A DNA stretch of 64,000 nt, from assembly GCF_000827125.1 (NCBI RefSeq), contig NZ_CP010311.1, positions 3,369,001 through 3,433,000 of the forward strand. Reading direction: 5' to 3'. Positions 59,969-64,000 of the stretch are shown piece by piece. Source of the DNA: Geoalkalibacter subterraneus. GTDB lineage: Bacteria; Desulfobacterota; Desulfuromonadia; Desulfuromonadales; Geoalkalibacteraceae. The notes beneath the pieces are model-generated. The model was not told where the DNA came from. It saw only the letters and a list, made by a program, of their open reading frames with translations, and did no database searches. Position numbers and translations under genes: made by a program. Every line of letters begins with the position of its first letter. Within the stretch, counting starts at the first letter, position 1.

Positions 59969-60169
59969 GATTTCTCGCTCAAGCAGGGTACAATCCTGCG
60001 GCTTGACCCACTGTTTTTCGGGCTTGATGCCTGCGGCCAGGAAGCGCACCTGCACTTTTTGCTTGCCGACCCGGACGATCTGGGCGCGCTCGGCTTCAAA
60101 CTGCTCGGGGTCTTCGTCGACTTCAACGACATCGCCCAGGTACAGAACCTCTCCGTCTCGATCGATCAT
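59966..60169 (-). CDS. Small basic/acidic hypothetical protein
   Basis: This 67-residue protein starts MIDRDGEVLYLGDVVEVDEDPEQ and is predicted as a small beta barrel (KQKVQVRFLAAGIKPEKQWV). The start overlaps the previous stop (ATGA) and the stop abuts ribozyme C. No family is recognised. Confidence 0.6.
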   Translation of the reverse strand: MIDRDGEVLYLGDVVEVDEDPEQFEAERAQIVRVGKQKVQVRFLAAGIKPEKQWVKPQDCTLLEREI

Positions 60170-60330
60170 GACTGCTCCTTTACAAATGCGGCGCAGGTTG
60201 ACTTCCGGCCGACCTGGTAGTTGCACTGCAGCGGGCATTCAAGCCGTGCGCTTGCGGGGCGAACGCGGTGGTTTTTGCACTGTGCGCAGGTGCCTTCCTC
60301 ACGTTTTGCGGTGCGGTATTTGTGTGCCAT
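60166..60330 (-). CDS. Small zinc-finger-like protein
   Basis: This 54-residue protein starts MAHKYRTAKREEGTCAQCKNHRV and carries CAQC, CPLQC and a later Cys, which could bind zinc. GGAAGGAAG lies upstream. No family is recognised. Confidence 0.6.
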   Translation of the reverse strand: MAHKYRTAKREEGTCAQCKNHRVRPASARLECPLQCNYQVGRKSTCAAFVKEQS

Positions 60331-60363
60331 GGCTTCTTCCTTCCTCTCCATCGGTGGGTATTT

Positions 60364-60435
60364 TTAGCGGCGCTTGAGCGCGTCAAGGGCTTCGTCTGTA
60401 CTCTGGCATGTCTGGCTGCCTACAACGATCAGCAT
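60364..60435 (-). CDS. Possible 23-residue microprotein
   Basis: A short frame MLIVVGSQTCQSTDEALDAL is preceded by AAAGGGGG and lies between DUF3164 and the zinc-finger gene. It is too short to be sure. Confidence 0.3.
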   Translation of the reverse strand: MLIVVGSQTCQSTDEALDALKRR

Positions 60436-60451
60436 AGCGGCCCCCTTTAGC

Positions 60452-61072
60452 TCAGGCGTTGGCCAGGTCGAGCGGGATCTGCTCGTAGCGGCCGCCCTCG
60501 GTGCGCTCGTAGATGCGCAGGTAGGTGCTGGAGCCGACCACCTGGAGGCTTTCGCCGATGGCGTCCATGGCGCGGTTCCAGCGCGGGTCGTCGATGTCGT
60601 AGCGGCGCAGCTCGAGGATGCGGCGAATATCGAGTCTGCCCTCCTGGTTGACTTTGAAGGCATCGTTGACGATGACCTTGAGGTTGGCGTTTGAGCCTTC
60701 GGCCCATTCGTTGATGCACTCGTCGATCAAGGCTTTCGCGGCCTGCACGCCTTCATCAAACGTCAGGTGCTCGGCCTGATCGCGCCGCACCTTGTATTTG
60801 CCGTCGAAGGTCGAAAGCTGCACGTTGCCCTTGACGCCGCCGAATTTGACGCCGTAGCGCTCCAGCGAAAGTTCAATGAAGGCGTCGATATCCCCCAGGC
60901 GCTGCAGCTTGAATTCAGCCAGGTGCCGGCGCAGCTTGAGGGCGGCTTCGACGATCTCGCGCACCAGGGCGTCGCGCTCGATGTCGATGGGCCTGATCTT
61001 CTCCATCGGAATCAGCCGCCCCTGGGCGTCTTCCATGTAGCCTTGAGGGATGTCTTTTATCTGTTGTTCCAT
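60452..61072 (-). CDS. DUF3164 family phage protein
   Basis: This 206-residue protein opens MEQQIKDIPQGYMEDAQGRLIPMEKIRPIDIERDALVREIV and includes NVQLSTFDGKYKVRRDQAEHLTFDEGVQAAKALIDEC, the hallmark of DUF3164 proteins of Mu-like early regions. The role is unknown; DNA-related functions are suspected from context. Confidence 0.92.
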   Translation of the reverse strand: MEQQIKDIPQGYMEDAQGRLIPMEKIRPIDIERDALVREIVEAALKLRRHLAEFKLQRLGDIDAFIELSLERYGVKFGGVKGNVQLSTFDGKYKVRRDQAEHLTFDEGVQAAKALIDECINEWAEGSNANLKVIVNDAFKVNQEGRLDIRRILELRRYDIDDPRWNRAMDAIGESLQVVGSSTYLRIYERTEGGRYEQIPLDLANA

Positions 61073-61078
61073 GATGGT

Positions 61079-61219
61079 TTATCCTTTCTTTAAACTCGGT
61101 TGATTGAGGCCCTGCACGGTGTTATTGGCCACCATCAGCTGGGCATTCTTGACGGCGCGCTGGTAGCGGATGCGGCGTTCTTTGCGCCAGGCGAAATAAT
61201 TGCGGATGCGGTTAATCAT
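61079..61219 (-). CDS. Small basic early protein
   Basis: This 46-residue protein starts MINRIRNYFAWRKERRIRYQRA and is strongly basic. Its ATG has GGAGG 8 nt upstream, inside the end of the previous gene. No family is recognised. Confidence 0.55.
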   Translation of the reverse strand: MINRIRNYFAWRKERRIRYQRAVKNAQLMVANNTVQGLNQPSLKKG

Positions 61220-61334
61220 TTTGACCTCCTGAGAGTCTGCGGCGGGCCCGCTCTTCGCGGTACACGCGGATAAAGCCCATGACGTTGATGCCGACAACGA
61301 TGCCGATAAAAAGCAGCGTGGCGTCGCGGATCAT
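61212..61334 (-). CDS. Small membrane protein
   Basis: This 40-residue protein has one membrane helix (ATLLFIGIVVGINVMGFI) and a basic tail (REERARRRL). Its start overlaps the stop of the preceding microprotein (GCATGATC), and its end overlaps the next start. Confidence 0.6.
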   Translation of the reverse strand: MIRDATLLFIGIVVGINVMGFIRVYREERARRRLSGGQND

Positions 61335-61453
61335 GCCGACCGGCCTTTTTCGCCGGGGCTTTCTTCGGTGCTGCTCAAGGCCAGGGCGCACATGATGGCG
61401 ATGCCGACAAAGCCGCCCAGCAAAAACATAGCGATCAGATACACAGCGTTCAT
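61331..61453 (-). CDS. Small membrane protein, DUF3789-like
   Basis: This 40-residue protein starts MNAVYLIAMFLLGGFVGIAIM, close in pattern to DUF3789 one-helix proteins, with AGGAGGGCGTC just before the ATG. It overlaps its upstream neighbour by 4 nt. Confidence 0.65.
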   Translation of the reverse strand: MNAVYLIAMFLLGGFVGIAIMCALALSSTEESPGEKGRSA

Positions 61454-61884
61454 GACGCCCTCCTGCAAGTCCGTCGTTCGGGGTTCTCGATAAAGGTGCC
61501 GTCAGCCTGCTCAAACAGCGGCGGCGGTGCGGTTTGCTGGCCCTGATTCCAGTTGCGCCACAGCCGGGCATGGGCCGGGCACAGCGGGTACGTCGCGCAG
61601 CCTTCGACGTAGGTCTCTTCGCAGCCCTGCACAGTGCAGGTACGGGTGCGCTCGGCAACCCACTTGCGGCGGCTCTCAGAGGCCTTACGGCTCTTCACGG
61701 TGCGCTCCTGGCTGGCCTGGTCGGCGCGTCTTACCGCCCGCTCTTCAACCCGCTTGGGCGCTTCGCGCTGTACGCTGAAACCACAGCGCAGGCAGCGCAC
61801 GCGCTGGATCTTGGTGTTTTCGAGGTAGTCGACCTGAGCGTCAAGGTACGCCGGGCCGCCTTTGCATTTGGGGCAGTGGGGCAT
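61450..61884 (-). CDS. Phage zinc-finger protein
   Basis: This 144-residue protein starts at MPHCPKCKGGPAYLD, supported by AGGAGG. It has a CPKC...CLRC ribbon, a middle basic helix (RAVRRADQASQERTVKSRKASESRRK) and a second Cys cluster (CTVQGCEE...CATYPLCPAH). It probably binds nucleic acid. Confidence 0.7.
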   Translation of the reverse strand: MPHCPKCKGGPAYLDAQVDYLENTKIQRVRCLRCGFSVQREAPKRVEERAVRRADQASQERTVKSRKASESRRKWVAERTRTCTVQGCEETYVEGCATYPLCPAHARLWRNWNQGQQTAPPPLFEQADGTFIENPERRTCRRAS

Positions 61885-61888
61885 GGGT

Positions 61889-62221
61889 TCACCTCCTGTT
61901 ACAGTTGCGGCAGGCGCGGTACATGTGCACCCGCAGCGGGTTGGTGGCGGCAAAGGGCTTCTTGCGCCACTGGCTGCATTTGCCCAGGGTGATGGTTTCG
62001 CCAAGGCCGGGACAGTCGACGGTCGAGTTTCCATAGACTTCCTCGACGCGGGTCAAAAGGTTGTTCAGGTTGCCGCGATACTTGCCGCTTAAAGCCTGGC
62101 TGATCGCCGCCGAGGAGTAGCCAAGCTCCTCGGCAACGCGCGACTGGCCGCCTTGCCCCATCTCCCTGTTGTATTCGGTCACCTTCTGGCGCAGAAGGCT
62201 GAGCAGATCCGGGTGGGTCAT
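61889..62221 (-). CDS. Helix-turn-helix phage regulator
   Basis: This 110-residue protein has GGQSRVAEELGYSSAAISQALSGKYRGNLNNLLTRVEEVYG, an XRE-like helix-turn-helix, and a C-terminal Cys-rich part (CSQWRKKPF...CRNCNRR). Proteins of this form are common in early regions of Mu-like phages. Confidence 0.78.
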   Translation of the reverse strand: MTHPDLLSLLRQKVTEYNREMGQGGQSRVAEELGYSSAAISQALSGKYRGNLNNLLTRVEEVYGNSTVDCPGLGETITLGKCSQWRKKPFAATNPLRVHMYRACRNCNRR

Positions 62222-62634
62222 TGTTTGCCTCCCGCAACTCTGAGGGTTTCGTCATCGGGGGTGTCCTCTTTGTTTTCTTCTTTGTCTTTTTCTGTTTCTT
62301 TGTCTTTTTTTTCACAGGCAGAAGCGATTGAATTGCCGCACTTCTCGCAGGATTGAGGGTAAAGAGGCCCCGAGTCGCGCACCAGGCGAAACACCTGGTA
62401 GTCACCGGCGCGGCCTGAAACGGGGCGGCCTTCCTTGACCACCACGCCGTGGGCGCAGAGGTTGGACATCCATTTGCGAAGGTTCTGGTAGTCGTTCTTA
62501 CCCCGGCTTGGGCCGAGGGTCCGGCAAAGGTCAGGCAGGGTGAAGCGGCGCATGATGCGCATGCTCTGCCAAGCCTTGGCGCGCAGGGTGTGGGGTCGAC
62601 GGCGGCGATGTTGCATGCCCTTTTTTCCAGCCAT
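62218..62634 (-). CDS. Winged-helix-like early protein
   Basis: This 138-residue protein starts at MAGKKGMQHRRRRPHTLRAKAWQSMRIM. It has a probable winged-helix (LPDLCRTLGPSRGKNDYQNLRKWMSNLCAHGVVV), a CEKCG knuckle and an acidic/lysine low-complexity tail (KKDKETEKDKEENKED). Its stop overlaps the next start. Confidence 0.65.
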   Translation of the reverse strand: MAGKKGMQHRRRRPHTLRAKAWQSMRIMRRFTLPDLCRTLGPSRGKNDYQNLRKWMSNLCAHGVVVKEGRPVSGRAGDYQVFRLVRDSGPLYPQSCEKCGNSIASACEKKDKETEKDKEENKEDTPDDETLRVAGGKQ

Positions 62635-62705
62635 AAAAACGAACTCCATAAATTCAGATTGAACGGATTGTAAATGCGGATAAAAAGCGTCCTGAACTCA
62701 ATGGG

Positions 62706-63449
62706 TCAGCCGCCGTTTCGCGTCGGTCGCGTGGTAAAAATAGGCTGATCGTAGAAAAGCTCCCGGTCGCCCCATTGTTCATGGGTAACCCGCCCGATTC
62801 CGCTGGCCTTGCCCATGCGCTCGATCTTGCTCAGCCCGATCACCATGCGGCCGATGTTGCCGCGCGCCGAGCTGTGCAGGTGCGCCAGCAGGCAGTCCGC
62901 AACGCCGACTTCACACAGCTCGTCGGCCACGGCGCGGGCGTCATCCAGGTCGATGCCGGTGAATTCGACCCACTGGGTGATGCGGCGGGCAAAGCGGCCG
63001 TGGGCCTGCACGGTGCGGGCGATGTCCTCCATCCCGCACAGGATGATGGGGCAACCGCTGATGTCGTAGATGTCGCGCAGGGCTTCTGCCATCTCGAACT
63101 TTTTCGGCTTGTCGAAGAGGTGATCGGCTTCGTCGATGAAGATCGGACGCTTGTTCTCGGCGAGCTGCTCGACGATGAAATCCACCATATCGGCGCGGCG
63201 CAGCATGCGCTGCCCGCCCAGCTCTCTGCACAAGTAGCCGAGCATGCTGGTCACCGTCCAACTGCTCATGGCGCGGGCGTAGATCCCGTCCATGGCATTG
63301 ACGACATAAGCGATGGAGGTTGACTTGCCCTCGCCGGGTTCGCCCCACAGCAGACCCATGCCTTCGGTGCCCATCGGGCGGTCCATCAGTTCATCGACGG
63401 CGGCCAGAAACCGCCGCATGTTCTTGGTCATTGCCATTACGTGCCTCAT
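62706..63449 (-). CDS. AAA ATPase, MuB-like transposition protein
   Basis: This 247-residue ATPase has Walker A GEPGEGKST and Walker B IFIDEADHL, followed by the sensor segment PIILCGMED. MuB-type proteins coat target DNA and activate the transposase. GGAGG precedes the start. It sits next to the probable transposase gene, matching Mu. Confidence 0.92.
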   Translation of the reverse strand: MRHVMAMTKNMRRFLAAVDELMDRPMGTEGMGLLWGEPGEGKSTSIAYVVNAMDGIYARAMSSWTVTSMLGYLCRELGGQRMLRRADMVDFIVEQLAENKRPIFIDEADHLFDKPKKFEMAEALRDIYDISGCPIILCGMEDIARTVQAHGRFARRITQWVEFTGIDLDDARAVADELCEVGVADCLLAHLHSSARGNIGRMVIGLSKIERMGKASGIGRVTHEQWGDRELFYDQPIFTTRPTRNGG

Positions 63450-63505
63450 TTTGGTATCCTCCTTAATGTTGCTGTTTTGCGCCCCAAAAAGGGCGCGCCC
63501 AATTT

Positions 63506-63531
63506 GCCGCCGGCGGGGCCTCGCCGGCGGC
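63506..63531. terminator. Strong hairpin between the ATPase and the upstream gene
   Basis: A perfect 10-bp GC stem (GCCGCCGGCG with CGCCGGCGGC, 6-nt loop) lies 6 nt past the stop of the gene at 63537. The T run is on the plus-strand side, so it may dampen rather than stop minus-strand transcription. Confidence 0.5.
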
Positions 63532-63536
63532 TTGTT

Positions 63537-63914
63537 TTATTTGACCCGGCGCAACCTGGCCCCGTCGAGCACGCGGCTGGGGATCTCACCCATCGGCGGG
63601 TTGAGCCACAGCTCATGCTTGCGGTCAAGCGCGGCAAGCTTTAGCCGCCGGTTATTTTCAAGCCGGGTTTCGTGCCTGCGTCTCTCATGCAGGTTCATGG
63701 GCCGCAGCCCCTCTTCTTCGAGCCAGCGTCGGCGGATATCGCACCCGCCCACCACATGATCCAGGCGCCGATAAGCCTCCTCGAAATACGCCTCTTCCTT
63801 TTCCACCGACCACTGCGGACCGAAATCTCTGTCGAGCTGTGCGAGAACGTCCCTTTCATGCCATTTCAGGACGGCCTCCGGGTCATAACTGCGGCTGCTG
63901 ATGTCGTTATTCAT
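63537..63914 (-). CDS. Hypothetical early protein between transposase and ATPase
   Basis: This 125-residue protein starts at MNNDISSRSYDPEAVLKWHERD. It is charged and helical, rich in Arg and Glu (HERRRHETRLENNRRLKL). Its ATG overlaps the upstream gene's stop. No family is recognised. Confidence 0.6.
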   Translation of the reverse strand: MNNDISSRSYDPEAVLKWHERDVLAQLDRDFGPQWSVEKEEAYFEEAYRRLDHVVGGCDIRRRWLEEEGLRPMNLHERRRHETRLENNRRLKLAALDRKHELWLNPPMGEIPSRVLDGARLRRVK

Positions 63915-64000
63915 CGCCTCGCTCCCCTCTGGCCTTGCGGGCCCTCTCAGCAAACGGCTGCCAGCCGGACCGCAGCAGGCCCTTCTTGCCTTTCCCGGCC
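63907..64000 (-). CDS. C-terminal end of upstream gene, probably the transposase (partial)
   Basis: The last 30 codons of a gene entering from beyond the window read KKGLLRSGWQPFAERARKA and end at a TAA at 63909-63907. Position in a Mu-like genome makes it likely the MuA-type transposase, but no catalytic residue is in view. Confidence 0.45.
   Translation of the reverse strand, partial: AGKGKKGLLRSGWQPFAERARKARGERGDE

Larger units (their letters stand above)
30486..64000 (-). mobile_element. Mu-like transposable prophage (right end and most of the genome)
   Basis: Gene order from the right edge leftwards follows phage Mu: probable transposase end, MuB-like ATPase, DUF3164, GemA, lysis genes, DUF2730/DUF3486, gp28-gp30-like terminase/portal/F, gpG, protease, gpT, gp36, gp37, sheath, tube, tape measure, gp45-like hub, baseplate and tail fibre. 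The left boundary lies between the tRNA terminator (30486) and the first end repeat (30502). The other end, the transposase body and the repressor are outside the window, so the target duplication cannot be checked. No integrase is present. Confidence 0.93.

Overview
The window looks like a chromosomal segment of an anaerobic, metal- or sulfur-respiring member of the Desulfuromonadales (Geobacter/Desulfuromonas/Pelobacter-like), followed by most of a Mu-like transposable prophage. The host assignment is an inference. It rests on a TAT-exported NiFe uptake hydrogenase with a b-type cytochrome, futalosine-pathway menaquinone genes, a propionyl-CoA/methylmalonyl-CoA module, PEP carboxykinase and small Cys-rich proteins typical of that order. 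No rRNA or species marker is present.

Host part (1-30486). Most genes lie on the minus strand: pckA; a hydrogenase operon (small subunit, large subunit, cytochrome b, maturation protease); an FG-GAP/VCBS-type exported protein; a porin; a small lipoprotein; a TlpA-like thioredoxin; methylmalonyl-CoA mutase, meaB, a GxxExxY protein and the epimerase; an XRE-cupin regulator; a two-gene acyl-CoA carboxylase; serA; a DAHP synthase with a hairpin-rich leader; and otsA. A plus-strand group holds a hypothetical gene, mqnB, mqnD and a zinc-ribbon protein. The regulator gene and the carboxylase operon share a nearly identical promoter-operator block (16032-16085 and 24765-24818), which suggests one small regulon for propionyl-CoA metabolism. 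tRNA-Phe(GAA) and its terminator end the host part.

Prophage part (about 30486 to beyond 64000). Gene order is Mu-like and every clear gene is on the minus strand. From right to left it holds the C-terminal end of a probable transposase, a MuB-like ATPase, small early regulators, DUF3164, GemA, an ORF6N protein, a lysis cassette (GH108 endolysin, holin-like, nested spanins), terminase, portal, F, G, protease, decoration protein, major head protein, tail sheath and tube, a frameshifted tail assembly chaperone, tape measure, baseplate and tail fibre. The phage right end carries 22-bp spaced repeats.

Two systems stand out. First, a complete diversity-generating retroelement closes the tail module: a target gene with a C-terminal variable repeat, avd, a template repeat and a DGR-type reverse transcriptase. 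Template and variable repeats differ at 14 positions inside the repeat, all at template adenines, and a 7-bp hairpin with a GATA loop sits just past the variable repeat. Second, three type II-like hammerhead ribozymes lie in the early operon. Each sits 0-9 nt behind a stop codon, and each can pair its loop I with the sequence just past its core. An ash-like, hairpin-rich segment lies between two of them. The early phage mRNA is therefore likely cut into gene blocks by self-cleavage.
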